Assembly (NCBI GenBank): GCA_934101685.1
Contig: CAKORZ010000006.1
Coordinates: 1 to 33,328, forward strand
Direction of reading: 5' to 3'
DNA from: an uncultured Bacilli bacterium
GTDB lineage: Bacteria > Bacillota_I > Bacilli_A > RFN20 > DUOF01
Length of the DNA stretch: 33,328 nt
Under the pieces are notes generated by a model that searched no databases, had not been told where the DNA came from, and saw only the letters and a list, made by a program, of their open reading frames with translations. The position numbers were made by a program, and so were the translations under genes. Below are positions 1-7,743 of the stretch, piece after piece (position 1 is the first letter of the stretch; each line of letters begins with the position of its first letter).

Positions 1-65
1 GACGGGAATCGGACCCGTGACCCCTGCCTTACCAAGGCAGTGCTCTACCGCTGAGCCACAGTAGC
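1..65 (-). tRNA. tRNA-Thr (anticodon GGT), 3' end cut by the window edge
   Basis: Read on the minus strand, the sequence folds as a tRNA: a 7-nt acceptor 5' strand (GCTACTG), a D-arm with GCTC/GAGC, an anticodon stem CTGCC/GGCAG around the loop TTGGTAA (anticodon GGT, threonine), a 5-nt variable loop, and a T-arm ACGGG/CCCGT around TCCGATT. Only the first base of the 3' acceptor strand is inside the window, so the last six acceptor bases and the discriminator/CCA region are missing. The call rests on direct stem complementarity and is solid. Confidence 0.95.
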
Positions 66-121
66 ATATCTATAAAATTAGGCTAATTTATTAAGTTTTT
101 AAGTCGGTATTTTTAGGCATT

Positions 122-526
122 TCAAATCTTACCAATTATATCAGATGGTGTATCCATTTTTTCTAGACAAAATCTAGAAGCAAACACTCCAAATAAAGTA
201 ACAATAACTCCTACTATTAAACTAAATAATATTGAAGTATGAACTAATTTTTCACACTTTTCTTTATCTTGTTTTCCAATAGATCTTGCTACAGCTACAT
301 TCGCTCCTACTGAAAATCCTATAAATAAGTTTACTATTAAACTAACTAGTGATGTAGTGGATCCTACTGCTGCTAAAGAATCATCTCCTGCAAATTTACC
401 AACTACTATTAAATCACACGCATTAAATAATAATTGTAAGATGCTACTTAACATTACTGGAATAGCAAAAACGATAATTTTTTTCATTAAATTACCGTTT
501 AACATATCTACTTCTTTATTATTCAT
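122..526 (-). pseudogene. N-terminal remnant of a MATE family efflux transporter
   Basis: The 134 residues match the start of MATE (NorM/DinF-like) multidrug/Na+ antiporters. They include a hydrophobic first helix rich in V, I and L, the typical GKFAGDDSLAAVGSTTSLV stretch near residues 42-60, and the GFSVGANVAVARSIGKQ loop after helix 2. Family members are about 440-460 residues with 12 helices; this one stops at a TGA after roughly three helices. Only about 55 bases without recognisable MATE sequence separate it from the tRNA-Thr. The remaining two thirds of the gene are absent, so this is most likely a deletion remnant. It could still be translated as a short membrane peptide, but a working exporter is unlikely. 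Confidence 0.75.
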
Positions 527-590
527 ACCATCACTACCTATCTAACAAGTAGTATTATACACTTAAATTTATTTTAATAAAGATTAAGCT

Positions 591-1055
591 TTAATTTAAT
601 ATCCAAGTTGCTAGATTTAGGCATGTTGCTATACTAAGCCATATAGGATATATGCACAATATATACCACCATATATGACTAATTTTCTTTACTTCTTTTA
701 ATAAATAGATACTTGCTATTAGATTTAAAATAATAAAGATTAACCCTCCTAATAATGTATTAATAGCAAAGTATACTAAACACCATAAAACATTTAAAAC
801 TCCATTAACTACTAATAAAACAAATAAACACTTATTAAATTTTTCTTTTTTTACTAAATATAGTAGAAATACTGTAAATAATGAATAAATAATTGTCCAT
901 ACTATAGGAATAATAAAATCTTTTATCCATTCTGTTGGTCTTTCTAATGATTTAAACCAAGTCATTCCCATATTTGTAAAAATCGTTCCTAGTAATGCTA
1001 CTAGAATAACACCTAGTATTGGTGTTCCATACTTTATAATATTTTCTTTTTTCAT
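591..1055 (-). CDS. tspO: TspO/MBR family tryptophan-rich membrane protein
   Basis: This 154-residue protein has five predicted membrane helices and the hallmarks of TspO/MBR: WFKSLERPTEW near residues 33-43, IVWTIIYSLF near 51-60, a central WCLVYFA segment, and Trp/Tyr residues in helices 4 and 5. The length is normal for the family (about 150-170). TspO proteins bind porphyrins and are linked to tetrapyrrole handling and stress, but the precise role is unknown here. The start codon has no Shine-Dalgarno sequence. A promoter-like pair upstream would place the transcript start at or next to the ATG, so the mRNA may be leaderless. It lies 39 bases downstream of the HTH gene on the same strand. 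Confidence 0.88.
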   Translation of the reverse strand: MKKENIIKYGTPILGVILVALLGTIFTNMGMTWFKSLERPTEWIKDFIIPIVWTIIYSLFTVFLLYLVKKEKFNKCLFVLLVVNGVLNVLWCLVYFAINTLLGGLIFIILNLIASIYLLKEVKKISHIWWYILCIYPIWLSIATCLNLATWILN

Positions 1056-1061
1056 ATTACT

Positions 1062-1091
1062 ATTTTATGAAGCAAAAAAATATTTATTCAA
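1062..1091 (-). promoter_or_regulatory. Predicted sigma-A promoter of tspO, leaderless start
   Basis: On the minus strand, TTGAAT (1086-1091) is followed after 18 bases by TAAAAT (1062-1067). Six bases then separate the -10 box from the tspO ATG at 1055, so transcription would start at about the A of the ATG. No ribosome binding site is visible in this gap. It is predicted by motif only, and the region is AT-rich enough for chance matches. Confidence 0.45.
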
Positions 1092-1094
1092 TTA

Positions 1095-1715
1095 TTAATT
1101 TTCTAATAGATCTTCTATGCTGCATCCTAAAGCTTTTGAAAGCTTGTATAAAGTTTCTGCCTGCGCTTTATTTATATCATTTTTTCTTTGCTCATACATT
1201 TGAATTGATCTAAGTTCTACATTAGATTCCTTAGCTAGCTCACTTTGAGACATATCGCGTGCATTCCTTAACCTTTTAAGATTTGTAATGTCATTTTTTT
1301 TAAAATATGTATTTGCAACATCGATAAATTTTGTTATGTCTGCTTCATGAAGAGTATTGTACAAGTCTATAACTTTTTCTACAGGCAATGAATTATTTAT
1401 TTTATAAAATGAAATTCCTTTTTTTTGTTGAAGTTGTGCTAATGCCCAACCTACCCAATAATACTTATTTTTGCTTATAGTTTCTTTTACTTTAAAGTTT
1501 TTTTCTCCATTATAAATACTATCTAAGTAATCAATAGATGAACATGTTAAATATTTTGGATTGCCATTTTCTATTTGTTTAGCTAACGTTGAATTTACAA
1601 ATATATTCCAAAAAGTAATAGGATTTTCTCCACTACTAACAGCTTTTTCAAACATTGTCCCTATATTTTCTGCTACATATGGTAGGTATAAGTCACTATA
1701 TGATTGTATCTCCAT
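1095..1715 (-). CDS. XRE-type helix-turn-helix protein paired with a DUF3990 gene (likely antitoxin/repressor)
   Basis: The last 60 or so residues of this 206-residue protein form a Cro/C1-type HTH (LKRLRNARDMSQSELAKES, then an IQMYEQ recognition region, ending EDLLEN). The first 140 residues are a separate domain with a WVGWALAQLQQKKGISF segment and a 'HEAD' motif, as in the HTH partners commonly found beside DUF3990 genes. A good ribosome binding site (GGAGAGG) precedes the ATG. The gene overlaps the end of the DUF3990 gene by 20 bases, which implies translational coupling. I infer that it binds the paired palindromes upstream of the operon and represses its own promoter. Whether it neutralises its partner by binding or by chemistry is unknown. 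Confidence 0.8.
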   Translation of the reverse strand: MEIQSYSDLYLPYVAENIGTMFEKAVSSGENPITFWNIFVNSTLAKQIENGNPKYLTCSSIDYLDSIYNGEKNFKVKETISKNKYYWVGWALAQLQQKKGISFYKINNSLPVEKVIDLYNTLHEADITKFIDVANTYFKKNDITNLKRLRNARDMSQSELAKESNVELRSIQMYEQRKNDINKAQAETLYKLSKALGCSIEDLLEN

Positions 1716-2379
1716 CTTTTAATCCTCTCCTTATTATATCAATTACAAATATGTCATCACTAATCGCAGATCCTTTTCTTGTTTTTTTCAAATATTCTTC
1801 TCTTGCTCTTTCATCTCTTACTTTTCTTTTTATATAATATTCAACTTTATCTACGACTTCATACCCAACAAAGTTTAATTTTTCATATGCTTTTTTACTT
1901 ATAATAACTATTTGCTTTCCTAACTCTCCAAGTTCCATTGCTTCACTTAACTTTCTAACAGATATTGTATTATTTATAAAATCTCTTGCAAAACTGAAAT
2001 ACGAGTCATCTGCTCTATAACCTATTACAATATCATATTTATTAACATCAATGTAAAAATTTTTTGTCAAATATTCTTTTGCACTCCTTGATACATCATT
2101 ATTTAAATCAAATGTCCTATGTTTTAAAAGAATTGCCATCCAATTTAAAATTGAATATTTTCTATCCGTTAAGTTTAAAATTTTTAATCCTTCTGTATTA
2201 ATAGAGTACTTGTTAGCGATGCCATTAGTTTCATTGTTGCTGCACGCCCATTCTTTTGCTAATTCTAAGTTTTCTGTACAATAAAAACCATATCCATAAT
2301 CATTCTCTGCTTTTCCACCATGATAATATGGAGTTTCAATAATATCTTTTGATCCATGATAAATAATTAGCTCATTCAT
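1696..2379 (-). CDS. DUF3990 protein, ADP-ribosyltransferase-fold toxin candidate
   Basis: The start was set at the ATG at 2379 because GAGGTGAC lies just upstream; the frame is open further back but there is no ribosome binding site there. The protein is 227 residues. Its N-terminus has the DUF3990 signature: IIYHGS near residues 4-9, ENDYGYGFYCTEN near 26-38, and an AKEWAC helix. DUF3990 belongs to the ADP-ribosyltransferase superfamily; the YHG and FYxT elements correspond to the NAD-binding H-Y pair. It is the first gene of a two-gene operon with an HTH protein, the usual layout of a toxin-antitoxin module. Toxicity and target are inferences. Confidence 0.8.
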   Translation of the reverse strand: MNELIIYHGSKDIIETPYYHGGKAENDYGYGFYCTENLELAKEWACSNNETNGIANKYSINTEGLKILNLTDRKYSILNWMAILLKHRTFDLNNDVSRSAKEYLTKNFYIDVNKYDIVIGYRADDSYFSFARDFINNTISVRKLSEAMELGELGKQIVIISKKAYEKLNFVGYEVVDKVEYYIKRKVRDERAREEYLKKTRKGSAISDDIFVIDIIRRGLKDGDTII

Positions 2380-2401
2380 AAAAGTCACCTCTTTTATAAT
2401 T

Positions 2402-2430
2402 ATTATATCATTGTAATGATACAGCGTCAA
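2402..2430 (-). promoter_or_regulatory. Strong sigma-A promoter of the DUF3990/HTH operon
   Basis: On the minus strand, TTGACG (2425-2430) and a perfect TATAAT (2402-2407) are separated by exactly 17 bases. The expected transcript start is near 2395, giving a short leader with GAGGTGAC before the ATG at 2379. One palindrome lies in the spacer and touches the -10 box, and a second lies just upstream of the -35 box, an ideal arrangement for repression by the HTH protein. Confidence 0.85.
2406..2421. promoter_or_regulatory. Operator 1 of the DUF3990/HTH operon
   Basis: TATCATTGTAATGATA consists of perfect TATCATT/AATGATA half-sites around a GT centre. It covers the promoter spacer and the upstream end of the -10 box. 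The half-sites match those of operator 2. Confidence 0.75.
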
Positions 2431-2435
2431 TACCG

Positions 2436-2455
2436 TATATCATTGCAATGATATA
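2436..2455. promoter_or_regulatory. Operator 2 of the DUF3990/HTH operon
   Basis: TATATCATTGCAATGATATA is a perfect 20-base palindrome just upstream of the -35 box. It shares the TATCATT/AATGATA half-sites of operator 1. The centres are 32 bases apart, about three helical turns, so two repressor dimers would sit on the same face of the DNA. Confidence 0.78.
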
Positions 2456-2494
2456 TTTATTTTATTATTATCATTTTAAAATATATTATTCATT

Positions 2495-2519
2495 AAAAAG
2501 AAAAAGACCTTTCGGTCTT
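2495..2519 (-). terminator. Rho-independent terminator of thyX
   Basis: On the minus strand, AAGACC and GGTCTT form a 6-bp stem around a GAAA tetraloop, followed by a run of TTTCTTTTT. The stem overlaps the thyX stop codon. Confidence 0.85.
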
Positions 2520-3723
2520 AAATTTCTCTAGTTAAATTAATTCCCTCTTTAAATCCACAAGGACTAGTGCATTTAAAGTCACAGAATGTACACCTTGCTC
2601 CTTTAGTATATTTAGCAATATCTTCTGCCTTTTTACTATTTTTAGTTTTTAATGCTTTTTCGTATGCAAGTAGTGTATCTCTAGTTTGTTCAGCTATTTC
2701 AAGTTGAGCAGCACTACATAATCTTTCTTTACATTTTAAAATAAAATTATCATAAGTTCCACATTCATTAATTAAAACTAATTCTCCTTGAGGGGTAATA
2801 TTCTTTAATGAACTTATATCCTCTAACCATTCATTTACTAGTTTTTTATCATTTTTAATAATAGGAGGAACATAGTATTCTTTATCTTCTAAAATTTGTA
2901 TTTCATAATCTAATGTACGATGCCTTTGTGCTTGTGCTAAATCTGCAAATGTTGCTTTATATAATGTTGAGTATACTTTATCTCCATAATATACTTCAGT
3001 ATCTTTTAAATCTTTTTTAATTAAAGAGAATTCTCTATGCTTTTCATTTTGCATTAATCCTTTTTCTAACACATTAAGTCTGTCTAATTCATTTAATAAT
3101 TCTCCCATTGCAACATTTAGTTTTCTTTCAAATGGATTATTCATATCTGCTTTATCCATATATTCTTTCATCCATGAAGCAATATAGTTTATTTGTCTAA
3201 ATGATGTAGTGTAAGCCATTTGTGTCGGCATAAATACTGATACTAAATATCTAGCATTTTCTTGTGCTAATTTTAATATTTTTCTATCATCAAACACATG
3301 TCCATATTTTTCTTTTATTTTATCTTTATATATTTCTATCCATTTATTATATAGTTCAACTTCTCTTTCACTAATTACTGAATCTCCACTTTTAACAACT
3401 GGTGTATATCTTGCTGATTTTTCACTAGTAGTGTACTCATGTTCATTATTTAAAAACATTGATAACATTTTAGGTAAGTTTTGAAAATTAAAACTAATAA
3501 ATATATGATCATATACACTATGATGTCCATTATTTAAAGTCATATCAATTCTTCTTTTTGTTTTTTCTATTGTTTCATTTAATAAGTGGTTAAATCCTTC
3601 TTTGTCATAACAAATACCTGCGAATTTACCACATAATAGTAATGCCTTCTCCTTATCAAATGTTCCATCATCTTTAACATATCCAGATGACACAATATCT
3701 ACTTTGATATTAAATTTTTCCAT
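2518..3723 (-). CDS. thyX: Double-length ThyX-like flavin-dependent thymidylate synthase
   Basis: ThyX makes dTMP from dUMP using FAD, NADPH and methylene-tetrahydrofolate. The usual protein is about 220-250 residues; this one is 401 and looks like two ThyX-like halves. The first has GHHS at 66-69, a degenerate motif region NEHEYTTSEKSARY at 93-106, and the family's ARY...FRQINY segment near 157-180. The second has a clear RHR at 267-269 and an AQLEIAEQTRDT helix near 349-360. A C-terminal Cys set (378, 381, 385, 389) is not part of ordinary ThyX and could bind a metal or Fe-S cluster. The ATG at 3723 was chosen over the GTG at 3729 because its spacing from GGGGGG is better. It is single-cistron, with its own terminator. 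Confidence 0.75.
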   Translation of the reverse strand: MEKFNIKVDIVSSGYVKDDGTFDKEKALLLCGKFAGICYDKEGFNHLLNETIEKTKRRIDMTLNNGHHSVYDHIFISFNFQNLPKMLSMFLNNEHEYTTSEKSARYTPVVKSGDSVISEREVELYNKWIEIYKDKIKEKYGHVFDDRKILKLAQENARYLVSVFMPTQMAYTTSFRQINYIASWMKEYMDKADMNNPFERKLNVAMGELLNELDRLNVLEKGLMQNEKHREFSLIKKDLKDTEVYYGDKVYSTLYKATFADLAQAQRHRTLDYEIQILEDKEYYVPPIIKNDKKLVNEWLEDISSLKNITPQGELVLINECGTYDNFILKCKERLCSAAQLEIAEQTRDTLLAYEKALKTKNSKKAEDIAKYTKGARCTFCDFKCTSPCGFKEGINLTREI

Positions 3724-3794
3724 ACACACATTCCCCCCATTTGTTTGTATTTCTATAATTCTATCTTATACAATAAATTTTTCAAATACTAAGA

Positions 3795-4700
3795 TTAACT
3801 ATTTTTTGGTTTTATAAATCTTAATACTTGTTTCATATTTTCAATTTCAAAATGTGGTCCTGTATATATTTCGCCATCTAAGCATATTTTAAAATTATCT
3901 GGAGCATCAATTGTTACTCTAGTTGCTCTACGATACTTAATACATTTTTTAAATTTAGGATCTTCTAATTGTTTTCCTACTTTGTAAGGGCCTAGTAAAG
4001 AAGCAAACTTAAAAATAGAAATAGGTTTAACAACACTTACTTCAAGTAATCCATCTTCATTATTAGATCTAGGTGCACATAAATACGCTCCACCTACATA
4101 TTTACCATTAGCAACAGTGCTTAAAAGAATTCTCTTTTCTGCTAAAACTTCCCCATCTGCTACTACTCTACATTTATTTCTTCTAGCAGTAAAAATAGAT
4201 TTAATAATACCTGTAGTATATGATCTTTTACCACCAATTATTTTCTTTCTTCTAACTTTGTTTGCGGTATCACAAACAGAAGCATCAAAGCCAAAATTAG
4301 TAACATTGACACTATATTTATCATTTACTTTCATTACATCTATTCTAGTTTCTATACCATTTATAATATTATCTAAGTTTAAAAAGTTATTTGCCCCACC
4401 ATATACTTTTACAAAATCATTGCCACTTCCACATGGAAAGCAAGTAACAACAGCATTATTAAATCCTATAACTGCACTTACAACAGCGTTTAAAGTACCA
4501 TCTCCACCACATGCACAAAAAACTGTATCTTCTTTATGAGTTTTGCAATAATTTTGAATGTATTCTATTGTTGATTCTTTACTACTACCAACAAAAGTTG
4601 AATACTCAATTTTTCCTTCATATTTTTTTAATTGTTCAAACAAGCCATCCTTTAATTCACTTTTTCCTGAATTTGGATTAATGATGAAAACATACTTCAC
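3795..4700 (-). CDS. YegS/BmrU-type lipid kinase (diacylglycerol kinase catalytic domain)
   Basis: This 301-residue protein begins VFIINPNSGKS, the family's nucleotide-binding strand. It carries the diagnostic CGGDGTLNAVV near residues 64-74 and FPCGSGNDFVKV near 89-100. C-terminal LCAPRSNNEDGLLEV and CLDGEIY segments complete the two-domain DAGK/NAD-kinase fold. Members phosphorylate diacylglycerol or related lipids at the inner membrane face; the substrate here is not determined. Translation starts at GTG, seven bases after GAGGAG. It follows the YhhN gene by 12 bases and is probably co-transcribed with it, fitting a membrane-lipid theme. Confidence 0.88.
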   Translation of the reverse strand: MKYVFIINPNSGKSELKDGLFEQLKKYEGKIEYSTFVGSSKESTIEYIQNYCKTHKEDTVFCACGGDGTLNAVVSAVIGFNNAVVTCFPCGSGNDFVKVYGGANNFLNLDNIINGIETRIDVMKVNDKYSVNVTNFGFDASVCDTANKVRRKKIIGGKRSYTTGIIKSIFTARRNKCRVVADGEVLAEKRILLSTVANGKYVGGAYLCAPRSNNEDGLLEVSVVKPISIFKFASLLGPYKVGKQLEDPKFKKCIKYRRATRVTIDAPDNFKICLDGEIYTGPHFEIENMKQVLRFIKPKNS

Positions 4701-4712
4701 ACTACCACTCCT

Positions 4713-5378
4713 CTAATACATAAGACTTAATACAACTAATAATAAGCCAACAAAATAAGTTCCACTATTACATCTTAATATCCAATTTTTATGACATTTA
4801 AATTTATGTGTCATTAAGAAATAATCAGATATCATAAACAAGAATAAACCAACACCAAATAAAATCATTTTAGTATTAGCAAAATAAGCAGCTAAAGCTA
4901 ACCCTAATGTTCCATGTAAAGACACTGAACAAACATAACTTAAGATAGGAATTGTTTTTGTTTTAAAGTTTAAAACTTTTAAAATTGTTAAAGTTAAAAA
5001 AGTTCCCCATGTTAACATAAATAAAGGAATAAACCACCATATTCTACTAAATGGTACATTATTCATTCCTACAAGTATCCATTCATATGAGAAAAATAAA
5101 AGATTAGAAACTATAAAAGATATGCCTCCTTTAGTAAAACTATAAAGTAGCCATACATCTCCTACATATGCCATAATAATAGCTAAAAGCATAATTAAAT
5201 GAATACTAAAAAAGTCATAATGTAAGCAATACATTACAATTCCAAATACTAAAAACATTGAAGCTAAAATTATTTTGTTAATTGCCCTTCTTTTGTGGTT
5301 ACCACTTGTTTCAGAAAAGAAATAACTAATTAATACTCCTAAATATAATACAATAAACACTATACATAATGGATTCAT
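4713..5378 (-). CDS. YhhN/TMEM86 family membrane protein (lysoplasmalogenase-like)
   Basis: This 221-residue protein has about eight hydrophobic helices. It shows the two conserved aspartate motifs of the YhhN/TMEM86 family: YVGDVWLLYS near residues 71-80 and ISDYFLMTHKFK near 183-194. Characterised relatives hydrolyse the vinyl-ether bond of lysoplasmalogens. Because plasmalogens occur in anaerobic Firmicutes, that activity is plausible but not shown. The start is supported by AAAGGGGA seven to eight bases upstream. It is the first gene of a two-gene unit with the lipid kinase. Confidence 0.8.
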   Translation of the reverse strand: MNPLCIVFIVLYLGVLISYFFSETSGNHKRRAINKIILASMFLVFGIVMYCLHYDFFSIHLIMLLAIIMAYVGDVWLLYSFTKGGISFIVSNLLFFSYEWILVGMNNVPFSRIWWFIPLFMLTWGTFLTLTILKVLNFKTKTIPILSYVCSVSLHGTLGLALAAYFANTKMILFGVGLFLFMISDYFLMTHKFKCHKNWILRCNSGTYFVGLLLVVLSLMY

Positions 5379-5410
5379 AAGTTTTCCCCTTTCGGTATAT
5401 CTATATTTCT

Positions 5411-5439
5411 ATCTTATCAAATTAATTCCTATTATTCAA
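5411..5439 (-). promoter_or_regulatory. Predicted sigma-A promoter of the yhhN-lipid kinase unit
   Basis: On the minus strand, TTGAAT (5434-5439), a 17-base spacer and TAAGAT (5411-5416) lie 33 bases before the ATG at 5378. The 155-base gap between the divergent yhhN and ZIP genes otherwise shows only AT-rich sequence and the ZIP ribosome binding site. Confidence 0.5.
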
Positions 5440-5542
5440 TTAATGCTAGTTAATTATGCAAATTAATTATTTTAAGCCTATTTTTTTCTTATAAAAACAC
5501 TTAACTAATTAACAAAACATATTATACGTTGAGGTGTTAGGA

Positions 5543-6346
5543 ATGATTAACTGGTTTATTAATTTAAGTCCAATTATGCAAGCTTTACTAGCAACATTAT
5601 TTACTTGGTTTGTTACTGCATTAGGGGCTCTTATTGTATGTTTTTTTAAAAATATAAATCAAAAATTATTAGACTTAATGTTAGGGTTTGCATCAGGTGT
5701 TATGATAGCTGCTTCTTTTTGGTCTTTACTTGCTCCTTCAATTGAATTAAGCGAAAAGTTAGGATATATTAAATGGTTGTTACCTAGTGTTGGCTTTATT
5801 GCTGGAGGAATATTTGTTATCTTTGCTGATAAATTTTTAGATAAAATGATTAGTAAAAAAGATGATTGTATAGAAAGTTCTTCATCTAAAAAAAGAAGTG
5901 TCTTGCTTGTTCTTGCTGTTACTTTGCATAATATTCCCGAAGGTTTAGCTGTAGGCGTTGCTTTTGGAGGCATTGCTAAAGGAATACCTGAAGCTACTGT
6001 TATTTCTGCTGCTTTGCTTGCCCTTGGCATAGGTTTACAAAACTTTCCTGAAGGTGCTGCAGTTTCTTTACCTTTAAGAAGAGAAGGGTGCTCTATAAAA
6101 AAATCTTTATTTTATGGCCAAGCAAGTGGAATAGTAGAACCAATCGCAGGAGTACTTGGTGCACTTTTAGCTGTTAAGGCACAGGCAATACTTCCATTTT
6201 TATTAGCATTTAGTGCTGGAGCAATGATAGGAGTAGTAGGTTCAGAGCTCATCCCAGAATCAACTAAAAATAGTAAAAACATGGCAACTATTGGATTACT
6301 ATTTGGTTTTATGTTAATGATGGTGCTTGATGTAGCACTAGGCTAA
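5543..6346 (+). CDS. ZIP family divalent metal (zinc) transporter
   Basis: This 267-residue integral membrane protein has about eight helices. The ZIP signature histidine/glutamate sites in helices 4 and 5 are present: TLHNIPEGLAVGVAFGG and LQNFPEGAAVSLPLRREG. It matches the bacterial ZupT/GufA subgroup, which imports zinc and other divalent cations; the specificity cannot be read from sequence. The ATG at 5543 was chosen because GAGGTG lies six bases upstream; the in-frame GTG at 5534 falls inside that site. It is probably a single gene, with an independent promoter for the amidohydrolase that follows. Confidence 0.9.
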   Translation: MINWFINLSPIMQALLATLFTWFVTALGALIVCFFKNINQKLLDLMLGFASGVMIAASFWSLLAPSIELSEKLGYIKWLLPSVGFIAGGIFVIFADKFLDKMISKKDDCIESSSSKKRSVLLVLAVTLHNIPEGLAVGVAFGGIAKGIPEATVISAALLALGIGLQNFPEGAAVSLPLRREGCSIKKSLFYGQASGIVEPIAGVLGALLAVKAQAILPFLLAFSAGAMIGVVGSELIPESTKNSKNMATIGLLFGFMLMMVLDVALG

Positions 6347-6423
6347 TTTAAAAACAGAAAAATTCTTCTTTTTATTTAATCATTTTATGTATATATGTAT
6401 AATAGAAACATGGAGTGATAAAT

Positions 6424-7713
6424 ATGAAAATAGCATTATTGAATTGTAATTTATTTGATGGTAATAAAGATAGTGATATTAAATTAGTTAATATTTTGCT
6501 TGATGGTGAAATAATTGAAAAAGTAGTAGATGTTAATGAAGAATTAAGTGATGAATATGTAAAGATTGATTTAGAAAATAAATATGTAGTTCCTGGATTA
6601 ATTAACTTACATTCACATTTATTTGGAAGTGGGAAGCCTAGTAAAACACTTGGTGGTAAAAGCAAGAAACAACAAAGTATAATTAAATTTTGTGGTACTA
6701 AATTAGGACAAAAAATACTAAAAGGTTTAGTGAAGAAACATGTAAAAGAAGAATTATATTCTGGAGTTACTACTTTAAGAAGTTCTGGAGATTTTTACTA
6801 TAGTGATGTTAAGGTTAGAGATTTAGTTAATGAGGGAAAAGCTGTTGGTCCTAAAATGATAGTTCCAGGTCCTGCGATTACTGTTAGTGGTGGGCATGGT
6901 GATGGAACATTTGCTATGACTGGTGATACAAAAGAAGAATTAACTAATTTAGTTAATCTTAATAAAGAACATAATGTAGATTATATAAAAATTTGCGTTA
7001 CTGGTGGAGTTATGGATGCTAAAAAGAAAGGTGAACCTGGAGAGTTAAAAATGAATTTAGAGCAAACTAAAACTATATGTGATTTAGCTCATAAATATGG
7101 CTTTAAAGTTGCTTCTCATACTGAAAGTAATGCTGGTGTTAAAGTAGCCCTTGCAGGTGGAGTTGATACTATTGAGCATGGTAGTTTTATTGATGAAGAA
7201 GATATAAAAATGTATAAAAAAACTGGATCAGTAAATGTGTTTACTATTTCCCCTGCTCTTCCTTTATCTAAGTTTGAACCTAGTGTTACTCTTCTTGATG
7301 AATTAAGCATTTATAATAGCGATGTAGTAGTTAAAGGCATGATTGATGGTGCTAAAAAATGTTTAGAGAATGATATTTTAGTAGGTTTAGGTACTGATGC
7401 TTCTTGTCCATTTGCTACTCAATATGGCATGTGGAGAGAGGTATATCAATTTGCTAAATATGTAGGTGTTTCTAATAAATTCGCTTTGTATAGTGCTACT
7501 TTAGTTAATGCTAAGATATTAAATATGGATAAAGAAATAGGTAGCGTTGAAGAAAATAAAATCGCTGATTTATTAGTGCTAGAAAATAACCCACTTGAAG
7601 ATTTGGAAGCTTTAAGAGATATAGATATGATTATTAATAAAGGAACAATTATAAATAAGCCAAAAATAAAAAAGAATAAGTATATAGAAGATAAACTTGA
7701 TACATTATTATAA
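6424..7713 (+). CDS. Metal-dependent amidohydrolase (imidazolonepropionase/prolidase-like)
   Basis: This 429-residue protein has an N-terminal beta-sandwich strand, then the metal motif INLHSHLFG near residues 60-68. Next come the carboxylated-lysine strand YIKICVTGG, the histidine strands VASHTE and IEHGSF, and the catalytic aspartate in VGLGTDASCPF. The C-terminus returns to the sandwich domain (VEENKIADLLVLENNPL). These are the binuclear metal ligands of the amidohydrolase superfamily, in the group with Xaa-Pro dipeptidase and imidazolonepropionase-like enzymes. The exact substrate, perhaps a cyclic amide or dipeptide, is unknown. The start at 6424 has GGAG eight bases upstream. A TATAAT at about 6398-6403 suggests its own promoter. 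Confidence 0.85.
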   Translation: MKIALLNCNLFDGNKDSDIKLVNILLDGEIIEKVVDVNEELSDEYVKIDLENKYVVPGLINLHSHLFGSGKPSKTLGGKSKKQQSIIKFCGTKLGQKILKGLVKKHVKEELYSGVTTLRSSGDFYYSDVKVRDLVNEGKAVGPKMIVPGPAITVSGGHGDGTFAMTGDTKEELTNLVNLNKEHNVDYIKICVTGGVMDAKKKGEPGELKMNLEQTKTICDLAHKYGFKVASHTESNAGVKVALAGGVDTIEHGSFIDEEDIKMYKKTGSVNVFTISPALPLSKFEPSVTLLDELSIYNSDVVVKGMIDGAKKCLENDILVGLGTDASCPFATQYGMWREVYQFAKYVGVSNKFALYSATLVNAKILNMDKEIGSVEENKIADLLVLENNPLEDLEALRDIDMIINKGTIINKPKIKKNKYIEDKLDTLL

Positions 7714-7715
7714 AC

Positions 7716-7743
7716 AAAAACAGGATTATTATTTCCTGTTTTT
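7716..7743. terminator. Bidirectional terminator between the amidohydrolase and repeat-protein genes
   Basis: AAAAACAGGA (7716-7725) pairs perfectly with TCCTGTTTTT (7734-7743) around an 8-base loop. It ends in T-runs in both directions and overlaps the stop codon of the convergent gene. Confidence 0.88.

Noticed and set aside
4117..4539. 140-codon plus-strand frame opposite the lipid kinase gene
   Set aside because: It is the antisense shadow of a gene with clear family motifs and has no ribosome binding site or recognisable content.
5659..6030. Minus-strand frame opposite the ZIP transporter
   Set aside because: It is the complement of a well-supported coding region; its composition follows from the transporter codons.
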